From positions 3,472,001 through 3,536,000 of the forward strand of contig OZ244795.1 of assembly GCA_965219925.1 (NCBI GenBank): 64,000 bases of DNA, written 5' to 3'. The translations under genes were made by a program, and so were the position numbers. This DNA is from Bin87 sp965219925 (lineage in GTDB: Bacteria > Chloroflexota > Dehalococcoidia > Lucifugimonadales > UBA3495). Below the pieces are notes generated by a model. It had not been told where the DNA came from. It did not search any database and saw only the letters and a list, made by a program, of their open reading frames with translations. Below, in pieces: positions 54,703 to 63,115 of this stretch (within the stretch, counting starts at the first letter, position 1; the number at the start of each line of letters is the position of its first letter).

Positions 54703-55302
54703 TTACGGACCCCTGAGTAATGGGTTGCGGATTGTCTTCTCCATTGATCTCGGTTGCTCAATGACTTCTACCGCCACGGCTTCGCGGGGTATACCTATCT
54801 CCACCAAGAACGTGTAAACGGGTTCGACATTCTCCCAGTTCACCACGCCGATGTAGATTTCATTTGAGGCTTCCTGTAGATCAAGCATTATCACCCCTTC
54901 CCGATCCCATAACCCCTTGGACTTTGCCAACTCAATCCAGTCAGCAAGTTGGGTGATGGTGTAGCCGCCCTTGATGACGTTCAGCTTTAATCCCGGCTTC
55001 ACGCCGAACGATTTTTCAACCTTCTTCCGAGCCCTCTCCTGTATGGTCGGGTCCGTTTCGTTTTCGGTGAGATAAATGTTGAGCACGCTCTGGTTGTCGG
55101 ACAGGAATGCTCCACCGAATTCGGGAATGTCGGCCTCTACTTCCTTCAACCGTTGGTTGCTATCCTTGTAGGTCGCCGGCTCGGAGTCGTTGGGCGGCCG
55201 TTGAGACCACCCGGTCCCTACCCCGACAACCGTCCATGCGACTGTCCCGGCGACCGCCGCGGTAAAGATTCCGACTATGATCCAAAATCGTTTCAGTGTC
55301 AT
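54703..55302 (-). CDS. Orphan pro-region homolog of the S1 protease
   Basis: 199 residues. A signal-like helix (RFWIIVGIFTAAVAGTVAWT) precedes the same pro-region as the protease at 52259: YKDSNQRLKEVEADIPEFGG, SDNQSVLNIYLTENETD and ASNEIYIGVVNWENVEPVYT. It stops at the place where the protease domain would begin (RNPLLRGP). The frame is intact. Pro-regions of S1 and S8 proteases are folding chaperones and potent inhibitors; this one may inhibit the neighbouring protease in trans. It could also be a truncated duplicate. Its codon and sequence conservation argues for a maintained gene. Confidence 0.75.
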   Translation of the reverse strand: MTLKRFWIIVGIFTAAVAGTVAWTVVGVGTGWSQRPPNDSEPATYKDSNQRLKEVEADIPEFGGAFLSDNQSVLNIYLTENETDPTIQERARKKVEKSFGVKPGLKLNVIKGGYTITQLADWIELAKSKGLWDREGVIMLDLQEASNEIYIGVVNWENVEPVYTFLVEIGIPREAVAVEVIEQPRSMEKTIRNPLLRGP

Positions 55303-55392
55303 TGCATCATCCCCTTGTGGAGGTGATTTCGCTACTCGTTGGACTTGACCTTCGCGACGAAATGCGTCGACTCCATGGCTGATTCGAGGAGG

Positions 55393-55557
55393 CTAGCCTG
55401 ACCGGGTCGGCGTGAGCGGCTCGGTAGGTCTGGTGGTGGACGTGGGGGCAGGTGTACCCGTTGGAACTGGAGCGGGCGCAGGGGCTGGTGTGGAGCAGGC
55501 CACGACCAGCATCCAGATCGCACCGGCGAGAGACAGTGCTACGATGGACCTTTGCAA
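55393..55557 (-). CDS. Small Pro/Thr-rich lipoprotein
   Basis: 54 residues from a TTG start with GGAGG 7 bases before it. The reading is QRSIVALSLAGAIWMLVV, then ACS (lipobox Cys near residue 21) and a TPAPAPAPVPTGTPAPT tail. It has the same build as the N-termini of the large lipoproteins at 26383 and 28364 but has no domain after the stalk. It lies 90 bases upstream of the orphan pro-region gene on the same strand. Confidence 0.6.
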   Translation of the reverse strand: MQRSIVALSLAGAIWMLVVACSTPAPAPAPVPTGTPAPTSTTRPTEPLTPTRSG

Positions 55558-55890
55558 AGCGCCACCTCCGGGCAGACGCGGGGGGGGCTGGTATCAACTA
55601 TGCGGGACCGGAATTAGCTGCCATGTTGGGCTTTGCACCTAAACCCCTGGCGAGTTGCCTACCTGAAAATGAGTACTTGCCAAGGTGTTAGTGCGAGCCT
55701 GGTCTACGGTTATTGGCCTCATACTACCATGAACAGGAAGCTTACGATTTCATCATCAAACCTGACGTTAACCGTGATCATTGACGTCACAGGCTGCCAA
55801 TCATCAGCCACCCCATATTTGCTAAAATGCCCCCATCTGACCCACTCTTGTCTCGATGCAACAAGTGTCCCGATCCAACAAGGAGGCGAC

Positions 55891-57261
55891 ATGACCACAA
55901 CGATTTACGATGCCGAGCGGCGCGATATTTCCATTGCCGTGGGCGGCGACGCCATGATTACCCGCCGGATGCGGGCTTTCCAGGAGCCTCGTTTCCTCAA
56001 GCTGGTGGACATTCTCCGGGGGGCCGACGTGTCCCTGGTCAACCTGGAGATGCTGTTCCACGACTACGAGAGCAGTTGGCAGTGGAGCAGCGCCACCTAT
56101 ACCCGGTCCGACCCCCGCAATCTGGATGAGCTGAAGTGGATGGGCATCAACGCCGTGACCACCGCCAACAACCACTCTTTCGACTATTCCGAGGGCGGTT
56201 TCCTGACTACCCTGGAGCACTGCCGAGAGATCGACCTGGCCTACGCCGGCGGCGGTCGCAACCTGGACGAGGCCCGCTCTCCTACTTACGTGGACTCGGC
56301 CCGGGGCCGGGTGGCAGTGATGGGCGCCACCAGCACCTTCAGCGAGCAGTCCCGGGCCGGCGCCGGCCGCCCCGATTTCGCCGGTCGCCCCGGGGTCAAC
56401 GCCCTGCGCCACGACATCACCCACCACGTGCAGCAGGACGTGTTCGACGCCCTGCACCGGGCCAACCTGGAGCTGGGGTACGAGGAGGAACACGCCTTCT
56501 ACCGCCACTTTGGCTTCCGGGGCAACGATGATGCGCCGGACGACGGCGCCGAAATAGATTTCCTGGACCACAAGTTCATCCTGGACGAGGAGTTCGCCGT
56601 CCGCACCGCTCTGAACGAGGATGACCGGCTGGGCATCGGCAACTGGATCCGGGGAGCGCAGACGCAGTCGGAGTGGCAGGTCTATGGTGTCCACTGCCAC
56701 GAGAGCGGGCCTGCAGGCGACTTCCACGGCCATTCCCGCCTGTCGCCGCCCCACTTCCTGATGGACTTTGCCCGCTGGACCATCGACCAGGGCTGCGCCG
56801 CCTTCGTAGGCCACGGCCCTCACTTCCTGCGGGGCATCGAGATTTACAAAAACCGCCCCATTTTCTACAGCCTGGGCAACTTCATCTTCCAGAATGAAAG
56901 CGTCCTGTGGCTACCCCACGAGGCCTACCGCCGTTTCGGGCTGGACTTCAACAGCACCCCCGGCGATTATCTGGACACCCGCTCCGGCGGCGGCACCCGC
57001 GCCTTTGCCGCCGACCCGGTGTTCTGGCAGAGCGTAGTGGCGGTGTGCAACTACGCCGGCGGCGACCTGAAAGAGGTTATCCTGTACCCCATCGACATGG
57101 GCTTTGGCCGTCCCATTCCCCAGCGAGGCCGCCCAGTGCTGGCGGAAGAACCCATGGCCCGCCAAACCCTGCAGTGGCTGCAGGACGTTTCCCGCCCCTT
57201 CGGCACCGAAATTGCCATCGAGGAAGCGAACGGGGATGTGGTGGGGGTGATACGGGTTTAG
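55891..57261 (+). CDS. CapA/PgsA-family metallophosphatase-like protein
   Basis: 456 residues from the ATG at 55891 with AGGAGG upstream. AVGGDAMITRRM near residues 15-26 is the first metal motif, LVNLEMLFHDYESS and NAVTTANNHSFDYSEGG supply the Asn/His cluster, and VGHGPHFLRGIEIYKNRPIF with SLGNFIFQNES is the CapA C-terminal motif. CapA proteins take part in poly-gamma-glutamate or capsule formation; this soluble form lacks a membrane anchor and its substrate is unknown. The open frame extends upstream to 55633 without support. Confidence 0.85.
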   Translation: MTTTIYDAERRDISIAVGGDAMITRRMRAFQEPRFLKLVDILRGADVSLVNLEMLFHDYESSWQWSSATYTRSDPRNLDELKWMGINAVTTANNHSFDYSEGGFLTTLEHCREIDLAYAGGGRNLDEARSPTYVDSARGRVAVMGATSTFSEQSRAGAGRPDFAGRPGVNALRHDITHHVQQDVFDALHRANLELGYEEEHAFYRHFGFRGNDDAPDDGAEIDFLDHKFILDEEFAVRTALNEDDRLGIGNWIRGAQTQSEWQVYGVHCHESGPAGDFHGHSRLSPPHFLMDFARWTIDQGCAAFVGHGPHFLRGIEIYKNRPIFYSLGNFIFQNESVLWLPHEAYRRFGLDFNSTPGDYLDTRSGGGTRAFAADPVFWQSVVAVCNYAGGDLKEVILYPIDMGFGRPIPQRGRPVLAEEPMARQTLQWLQDVSRPFGTEIAIEEANGDVVGVIRV

Positions 57262-57372
57262 AAAGTTGTAGAAATTAACCACCCGCTCGTCCTGAGCCTG
57301 TCAAAGGACGGTTGCTGATGGTTCGACAAGCTCACCATGAGCGGAGGTCGGAGGACGTTGAAAAGGCCCTGG
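57259..57372. repeat. Family 2 inverted-repeat element
   Basis: GAAAGTTGTAGAAATTAACC at the left, then CGCTCGTCCTGAGCCTGTCA and GACAAGCTCACCATGAGCG. Overlaps the stop of the CapA gene and ends GAAAAGGCCCTGG just before the VOC gene. Confidence 0.75.
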
Positions 57373-57375
57373 CTG

Positions 57376-57822
57376 CTACGGCGTATTGAACTGGACCAGG
57401 ATGCCGTCGGGGTCGTAAACGTAGATGCTGCGGATATTTCCATCGGGGCCGGTAAAGGATTCGATGGGGCCGGCCAGTTCAACGCCCTTGTTGAGCAGTT
57501 CCCCGGTCAGCGCCTTCACGTCGGCGACTCCGAAGGAGATATGGCTGATGCCCACCATGTCCAGTTTGATGGGTTCCCCATCGGGGTCATCGCCGGGATG
57601 GCTGGTGAGGGTCAGCGTAGGCGTGGCCCCGTCTCCGTAGGCAAGGCTGACCCAGCGGCGGGCCTGGCGCTGGCGTCGGTAGTTGTGCAGGCGTCCTCCT
57701 TCGGTGGGGTCGGTCATGCGGTCGCCCAGGACCGTCATGCCCAGTATGTCCCGATAGAATGCCAGAGACCGGTCCATGTCGCTTACACAGATTCCGATGT
57801 GAGTAACGCAAGTTGCTTCCAT
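57376..57822 (-). CDS. VOC (glyoxalase/dioxygenase-fold) protein
   Basis: 148 residues. THIGICVSDMDRSLAFYRDI near residues 7-26 carries the first metal His, ISHISFGVADVKALTGEL the second, and DPDGILVQF the Glu-type ligand region. FTGPDGNIRSIYVYDPDG is the conserved ending. Members include glyoxalase I and extradiol dioxygenases. A metal-dependent small-molecule enzyme; no substrate can be given. Confidence 0.85.
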   Translation of the reverse strand: MEATCVTHIGICVSDMDRSLAFYRDILGMTVLGDRMTDPTEGGRLHNYRRQRQARRWVSLAYGDGATPTLTLTSHPGDDPDGEPIKLDMVGISHISFGVADVKALTGELLNKGVELAGPIESFTGPDGNIRSIYVYDPDGILVQFNTP

Positions 57823-58057
57823 AACATTCGCCTCCCTCAGGTTGATGGCGGCGCGGCCCGCGACCGGCCCTGTGCCACTCTACCGGCTGAATGGACATAG
57901 GCCAGGTTCGAGAGTCTCGCAAAACGAACCGAGTTCAAAAACATTTTCCAAAAGAGACACAACCATCAGCAGAACCCTGAAAATAGCCAGCCTGAGCATT
58001 GCCGTGGTACGGTGCCCCTCATGGTGGACTTGTCGAACTGCTTCGTGAGATAGTTTC

Positions 58058-58468
58058 CTAATCCAGGGGCAGTTTGTAGAGCCATCCCGGCTCCGAAATA
58101 TCCAGAACCTGCCCGTTGGGACCAGACCACTTCTCCTCGGCGCGAGGCAGACGAGGTTCGCCGTCCCCGGCTACTTCACGTCGGACAATCTCTTCTCCGT
58201 GAATATCCCGGAGCCTGGCTCCCGTATCCTCCAGGCTGTCGACCTGGAATCCGATGTGGTGGATACCGCTGTAGTTCTCGCCATTGGGGCCGACATCGGC
58301 GTCCTCGTCGGTCTTCCACTTGAGGATGGTCAGGTTGATGTCGCCGTCGGAAAGCTGGATCTGTCGGGCGTTACGGGCGACTTCGAAGAGGTCGAAGCCT
58401 TCCTTGTAGAACTTGGCCACCGCATCCGGGTCCTCGCAAGTGATGGCAATGTGCTTTATTTTGGCCAT
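58058..58468 (-). CDS. VOC (glyoxalase-fold) protein
   Basis: 136 residues from the ATG at 58468. KIKHIAITCEDPDAVAKFYK at 3-22, GIHHIGFQVDSLEDTGARLR near 72-91 and GPNGQVLDISEPGW near the end give the two-betaalphabeta-repeat layout. Metal His pair and Asp are present. It is not adjacent to the other VOC gene (235 bases apart) and has different inner sequence. Confidence 0.85.
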   Translation of the reverse strand: MAKIKHIAITCEDPDAVAKFYKEGFDLFEVARNARQIQLSDGDINLTILKWKTDEDADVGPNGENYSGIHHIGFQVDSLEDTGARLRDIHGEEIVRREVAGDGEPRLPRAEEKWSGPNGQVLDISEPGWLYKLPLD

Positions 58469-58540
58469 AGAGGCACCCCCAAACTGGTTTCGGAACATTA
58501 TAGCCCGCATCCCATATATTGGAACATCCTCCATACGGCG

Positions 58541-58691
58541 CTCACGCGTGCTCAGTTTGTCATTGCGACCCCGTACTCGATGCGGGTCTCGTCGCCGCAG
58601 GAATGGTGATTTGCCGACGTGTGTCAACCTCATCGAGATTGCCACGTCGCTACGCTCCTCGCAATGACGGATTAAGGTGGGTACGCCCGAG
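58541..58691. repeat. Family 1 inverted-repeat element, type a
   Basis: Begins CTCACGCGTGCTC and ends GGGTACGCCCGAG. The left arm has the imperfect P palindrome CCCCGTACTCGATGCGGG (58570-58587). The neighbouring 10-mers do not match. Confidence 0.8.
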
Positions 58692-58796
58692 CCGGTAAAC
58701 CCGGTCTCACTGCAGCCGATTGTCGTTGTAATAGTTGTAATATAGGTAGCATTCCTGCGTTGACGTTATCCCAGCGACCTGTGAGGTATGTAACCC

Positions 58797-60140
58797 ATGA
58801 GCGCAACCCGAACCCTGGCCCAGTTTATTGCCGACACCGAGTTTGAAAACCTGCCGCCTCCGGTGGTGGAAGCGGCCAAAATCGCCATCCTGGACGGGGT
58901 GGCCAACATAGTCGCGGGTTCGGTCCAGGAACTGGCCGACATCATCGGCCGCTACGTGCGGGACGCCGGCGGCTCGCCCCAGGCCTCGGTGGTGGGTTGG
59001 GGCTACCAGACCAACCCGCCGGCCGCCGCCTTCGCCAACGGGGTCTTCGGCCACTGCCTGGACTACGAGATCCAGGGGTTTCCGCCCACCCACGGCACCT
59101 CATCCTGCCTGCCGGCGGCCTTAGCGCTGGCGGAACACCACCACGCTTCGGGTGAGCGGGTCATCACCGCATACGTGTTGGGCTGGGAAATCCAGGGGCG
59201 GTTGCGCGCCGCTTCAGCACCGGCCACCGCTCCCGCCTATCATCCGCCGGGCCTGGTGGGCCCACTGGGGGGTGCTGCGGCAGCAGCCAAGACCCTGGGC
59301 CTGGACGCCGGGCAGACCCTGATGGCCCTGGGCATCGCCGCCTCTCGCACCGGCGGCCTCACCGCCAACACTGGCACCATGGTCAAGTCTACCCACCCGG
59401 GCAACGCCGCCCGCATGGGCGCCGAGGCGGCCATCCTGGCCGGCATGGGCTACACCGCCAGCGACGAGGCGCTGGAATCTCCCGTGGGTTATGCGGCCGC
59501 CCTTTTCGGGGGCAACTTCAACTGGGACGTGGCCACCGGCGGCTTGGGCGCGTCGTGGCGTCTGCTCGACCCGGGCTTTGACATCAAGCGGTTCCCCGCC
59601 CAGGTCTATATGCAGAACGCCATCGAGGCGGCGCTGAACCTGCGCGAGCAAAACGGCCTCGACCCCGACGACGTCGAGCAGATGACCATTCACCGCCGGG
59701 GACGGGGCCATTCTGGGCCGGCGCCCCGCAGTGGCCTGGACGGCAAGTTCAGCGTGGAATACTGCGCCGCCGCCGCCCTGCTGGACGGGCGGGTGGGTAT
59801 CGACACTTTCACCGACGCCCGCCGCTTCTCCCCGGACATGGAGGAAATGCTGGGTCGCATCCGGGTGGAACCGGAAGGCCCCGAATCCGGCGCCACGCTC
59901 GCCACCGCTTTGCTCAAAGACGGGACTACGGTCAGCGCCGAATGCGCCGCCTTCCGCGGGTCAGCGGCCAACCCCATGTCCCGGGATCAGCGCCTGGAAA
60001 AGGTACGCGACTGCTTCCGTCGCGCCCTTTCCGAAGCCGACACCGAGCGAGTGCAGGAGATGCTGGAGAACCTGGAGCGCCTTGACGACGTGGGACAGCT
60101 AATGGGTGTGCTAGGTCAGGCGGCGGTGGGCAAAGGCTGA
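58797..60140 (+). CDS. MmgE/PrpD-family protein
   Basis: 447 residues. LAQFIADTEFENLPPPVVEA and FANGVFGHCLDYEIQGFPPT near residues 79-98 are the family N-terminal motifs. THPGNAARMGAEAAILAGMG is the conserved loop, and the second domain has MTIHRRGRGHSG. Known members are 2-methylcitrate dehydratase and aconitate decarboxylase; the usual FD(x)HxT region is FGHCLDYE here. In this genome context it may act on dicarboxylic or cyclic acid substrates. No neighbouring prpC or prpB. Confidence 0.88.
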   Translation: MSATRTLAQFIADTEFENLPPPVVEAAKIAILDGVANIVAGSVQELADIIGRYVRDAGGSPQASVVGWGYQTNPPAAAFANGVFGHCLDYEIQGFPPTHGTSSCLPAALALAEHHHASGERVITAYVLGWEIQGRLRAASAPATAPAYHPPGLVGPLGGAAAAAKTLGLDAGQTLMALGIAASRTGGLTANTGTMVKSTHPGNAARMGAEAAILAGMGYTASDEALESPVGYAAALFGGNFNWDVATGGLGASWRLLDPGFDIKRFPAQVYMQNAIEAALNLREQNGLDPDDVEQMTIHRRGRGHSGPAPRSGLDGKFSVEYCAAAALLDGRVGIDTFTDARRFSPDMEEMLGRIRVEPEGPESGATLATALLKDGTTVSAECAAFRGSAANPMSRDQRLEKVRDCFRRALSEADTERVQEMLENLERLDDVGQLMGVLGQAAVGKG

Positions 60141-60222
60141 ACCGCCAGGCACGGCATTACTACATCATACTGGCGGTTACCCGCCGAGCCTCCGGGAAAT
60201 CAGCGACGATGCAACATACTAA

Positions 60223-60644
60223 GAGCCTATCCTAAAAACCGATAAAAACCCGCATGAGCAGGAAAAGGCAGATGGACCGGGTTGCGGCTATGGTTGAGGA
60301 ATGACCAAAGCGAAAGAACCCAAGCCGTCCCGACCGCACCTGCGCCGACGGCATCTGCTACGTGCTGCGCACCGCTGTCAGTGGAAAGCCCTGGATGCCA
60401 CCGGCATCGGTTCCGGCTCCACGGCCCATCTGCGCTTTCAGGAATGGACCGCGGCCGGGGTGTTCCTGGAGTTGTGGCGGGTGGGTCTGGAACGGTTCGA
60501 TGAATTGCCGGGGCTGGAGTTGGCTGAACCGGTTTCGGCGCATTCTGGTGCGCTGGGACAAGGCCCCCGAGAACTACATCGCCTTCCTTCATTTCGCCTG
60601 TGCCCTCATCGCCCTCAGAGCTGCCGGATTATTAGGATAGGTTC
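60223..60644 (+). mobile_element. Internally deleted IS5-family element
   Basis: Ends GAGCCTATCCTAA / TTAGGATAGGTTC are inverted and flanked by TAA (60220-60222 and 60645-60647). Inside, YVLRTAVSGKPW, then WKALDATGIGSGSTAHLRF and, in another frame, RRILVRWDKAPENYIAFLHF, are pieces of an IS5-type transposase with its middle missing. It is 422 bp, so it would need a helper transposase to move. Confidence 0.85.
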
Positions 60645-60669
60645 TAAGCCCCGAATTCGGCAGCCCGCA

Positions 60670-60789
60670 TCACCGGGTTGCAACCAGCTCTACCCCACTG
60701 AAATAACGTTGAACAACCCGGTCTACAAAGTTCTGGCCCATCACCTTGTAACCCTCGGCGTTGGGATGCAGGTCGTCCGGTAGCAGGTG
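60670..60789 (-). pseudogene. SGNH/GDSL hydrolase, C-terminal remnant
   Basis: The reverse strand reads LLPDDLHPNAEGYKVMGQNF followed by VDRVVQRYFSG and a stop at 60670. DLHPNAEGY is the block V Asp-His motif of TesA-like esterases. The rest of the gene is absent; it is cut by the IS630-like sequence on its right. Confidence 0.7.
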
Positions 60790-60960
60790 CGGCAGCGGCT
60801 CTTGACTTTCTCCCGACGGCTGGACAGGCGGGCGAAAAAGTCGCCCACCTTCTCTTGCACCACGGCACGGGTCCCCAGGCACCGGTTGGCGGTCGCCTTC
60901 TGACGTGCCCAGCCCCAAATGGCTTCGTCAGCATTGAAATCGGGACTATAGCTGGGCAGC

Positions 60961-60988
60961 GCCTGCCCCGTGCTTGACACGGGGTTCA
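60961..60988. repeat. P palindrome in the IS630 transposase, in frame
   Basis: GCCTGCCCCGTGCTTGACAC then GGGG. On the reverse strand it adds PVSSTGQA between LRLVN and LPSYSPDFNADEAIW. Confidence 0.85.
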
Positions 60989-61230
60989 CCAGGCGCAGGT
61001 TCAAGCCGGGCGTGGCCAGATAAGCCCTTACCGCGTCGCCCCGATGGGCTGGTGTATTGTCCCAGATCACCGTCAGCAGTTCGGTGTGCCGCGCCCGTAG
61101 CTGACGCAGGAAGGCAACCGAGGTGGCGACCCCCGCATCGGGGTGCGGGGCGGTGGTTGTGACCTGTTGCCCGCCAGTTCCATCACCTCCACCTCGCCGG
61201 TCTCCAGACACACCGCCGAGTAGTAGCTGG

Positions 61231-61252
61231 CCCCGTATCAAGTACGGGTGAC
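61231..61252. repeat. P palindrome in the IS630 transposase, frame-shifting
   Basis: CCCCGTATCAAGTACGGGTG. Related transposases would read GEKASYYSAVCLETGEVEV here; after the insert the frame is lost and would restart one base off. Confidence 0.85.
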
Positions 61253-61508
61253 GTTCCTTCTCCCCACGGCGTGGGCTGGTGGAGTCCACCAGGGCCGGCT
61301 CTCCTTTCAGCACCCACTTGCCCCGCAGATCGGCATCCGCCCGAAAGTGGGCCTCGTCAGCGACGAATATCTTGGCCCCGGTTCGTCGGGCCGCCGCCGC
61401 CAGGGCCGCGTACTCCGCCACAAAGGCTTCCTGCCGCGCTGGATCCGCCTTGACCAACCGCTTCTGGGGGGCACTTCAGCACAAACCCCAACCGGTGCAG
61501 GTAGTAAC

Positions 61509-61535
61509 GTCACCCCGTACTTGATACGGGGTCAG
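61509..61535. repeat. P palindrome in the IS630 transposase
   Basis: Core CCCCGTACTTGATACGGGG with GTCA before and TCAG after; identical over 27 bases to the copy at 61663. It lies after LVQDRFGLALSRSSCL on the reverse strand. Confidence 0.9.
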
Positions 61536-61662
61536 GCAACTGCTCCGGCTCAGCGCCAGCCCGAACCGATCTTGCACCAATTGCCGCACCGCCTTCAAGT
61601 TCCAGTTGGATAGGTCAATGCCGGATTGCCATGGCGCCCCCCGCACCGCCGCCTTCAACAAC

Positions 61663-61689
61663 GTCACCCCGTACTTGATACGGGGTCAG
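61663..61689. repeat. P palindrome in the IS630 transposase
   Basis: Same 27 bases as 61509-61535. It follows EQSGGSP-like sequence and separates it from LLKAAVRGAPWQSGIDLSNW. Confidence 0.9.
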
Positions 61690-61837
61690 CCCGTTACTCC
61701 CGGTCCAGCGCGGGGGGAACCACCACTCTGTTCAAAAACCAGCGCCTTGGGGCCGCCCTCCGCGAATGCCGTGGCCCATTGACCAACGGTATGGGCATCC
61801 CGTTCCAACGCCTGCGCCACCGCCGCGGCCGTCCAAC

Positions 61838-61862
61838 CCCCGTGTCGCGGCACGGGGCAGGC
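61838..61862. repeat. P palindrome in the IS630 transposase
   Basis: CCCCGTGTCGCGGCACGGGG plus CAGGC. It stands between AVWLLAQ and GWTAAAVAQALERD on the reverse strand. It matches the copy in the IS5 transposase at 43796 at all but one base. Confidence 0.88.
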
Positions 61863-62093
61863 TCTGCGCCAGCAGCCACACCGCGTGCCACCTTTCCCGC
61901 TCCCGGGGCGTCGGCGCTCGGTACATCCGCCGTCGTACCTCAGCCTCGTCCATGCGCTACCGCTTCAGCAGCGCCCGCATCTCCGTCATGCCCAACAGCA
62001 ACCCCTACTCGGATTTCCTGATCTTTTCCGGCTATCTCGACTGCCCCTATCTTATCCCAAACCTATGCGGGTTTCACCTTGGCTTTGGTTTAG

Positions 62094-62602
62094 TATCACA
62101 ACGACGGTTCGACGCGCCGCTTCGGGAAAGCTTCGTAACGCAAGGCCTGTTACGACAGTTGAAGGTATATGGCCGCACGGCTCACAACGTGCTGAAGATG
62201 GTGCGCAAACTGGGCCGTGGCGCAGGGCCCCCTGGGCCGGCATCGCCCGCCTCAGGCGCTGCCGCGGATGCCGAGTACGCCGTGACCGACGCGGCGTCGT
62301 ATTACGCTGCACCACCACGGTGTTTTTTCTGGGTAAGTTGGTTGGTATTAGGTCTCGCTCCCGCTCTCCGGTAACATCACCGTAATCGCGGCGACTTTCT
62401 CAACGGTCCCTTGCCGCCGCCCTTGACAGAAATGTCTGCTAATGTCCCTGCCGCAACCCAAACCTTCTTTCCTGGCGATCCGTCGGTTGCGTGGTGGATG
62501 AGCCTGTTGGAGGGAGTCTAATGGCCCATCCTTCCCGTTCGGCTCCTCAGGGGCCACCGGGCGGGTCTGGGGCCCGCGGCTGCCACTGATCGGAAGTTCC
62601 GA
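62094..62602. other. Gene-free stretch right of the IS630-like end
   Basis: No supportable gene. The forward frames here have no known motifs. A hypothetical protein begins at 62603. Confidence 0.4.
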
Positions 62603-62986
62603 TTGCAGTGGTTCGGCTCCGGCGTGGAAAGTCTGGGCAGATTGCCCTGGCACAGGAAAGTGTGGACTAGTGAGAATCCCAAGCCGTTGGATGGCGATAC
62701 CGTCGCCCGCCTGCTGCTTTTGCTGAGGGAGTTTCTGCCCGTGGACGGGCCGGTCTCGCATAGCTGTCCCAACTGGGACGGCGGGGTGATGGCGAGCTGG
62801 GAGTTTGGCGATCTCTACCTCGAGGTGGAATCCTACCCGGGTCAGCCCGCACAGTGCCGTTCCGTGGACGAACGCGACGGTGGAGACTACTCGGACGAGT
62901 TTGCGCTCACCGGCCAGGAGGACGATCTCCGACGCTACATGGAGGTGGTAAACCGGGTTGAAGCTGAGCGTTCTGCCAGGCTTTGA
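62603..62986 (+). CDS. Small hypothetical protein
   Basis: 127 residues. WFGSGVESLGRLPWHRK and a second half SHSCPNWDGGVMASWEFGDL / YLEVESYPGQPAQCRSVDER look like a compact beta-rich domain; the phrase with DG, WEF and LYLEVE resembles small proteins that accompany other mobile genes, but I cannot name a family. No signal peptide or membrane helix. Confidence 0.5.
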   Translation: MQWFGSGVESLGRLPWHRKVWTSENPKPLDGDTVARLLLLLREFLPVDGPVSHSCPNWDGGVMASWEFGDLYLEVESYPGQPAQCRSVDERDGGDYSDEFALTGQEDDLRRYMEVVNRVEAERSARL

Positions 62987-63022
62987 GGGGGATGGCGGGA
63001 TATCATCGAGGGCGTTAATCCT

Positions 63023-63115
63023 ATGACCGGCAAGGTGGAGTCCAGGCACGCCCGGGTGGTCGGCCACGACGGACTGGTCTTTGCCTTGGGCTGGTACCGC
63101 AACGAAGGTGGATGA
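63023..63115 (+). other. Possible fragment of a small gene
   Basis: The frame reads MTGKVESRHARVVGHDGLVF followed by ALGWYRNEGG and a stop, 30 residues. It follows the hypothetical gene by 36 bases. It may be a truncated gene end; not strongly supported. Confidence 0.25.

Larger units (their letters stand above)
60790..62093 (-). pseudogene. IS630-family transposase carrying five short palindromic insertions
   Basis: The reverse strand reads MDEAEVRRRMYRAPTPRERE at 61953, then, around the inserts, TAAAVAQALERDAHTVGQWA (helix-turn-helix), IDLSNWNLKAVRQLVQDRFG, KIFVADEAHFRADADLRGKW (first Asp), LLTVIWDNTPAHRGDAVRAY (second Asp) and LPSYSPDFNADEAIWGWARQ (Glu). The five palindromes (61838, 61663, 61509, 61231, 60961) split it into pieces in several frames. 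The right end at 62075-62093 resembles the ends of the family 4 element at 36918, so those may be deletion derivatives of such an IS. Confidence 0.85.

Noticed and set aside
55822..56823. A 333-codon reverse frame opposite the CapA gene
   Set aside because: Shadow of the CapA gene, with no start signal and no motif.
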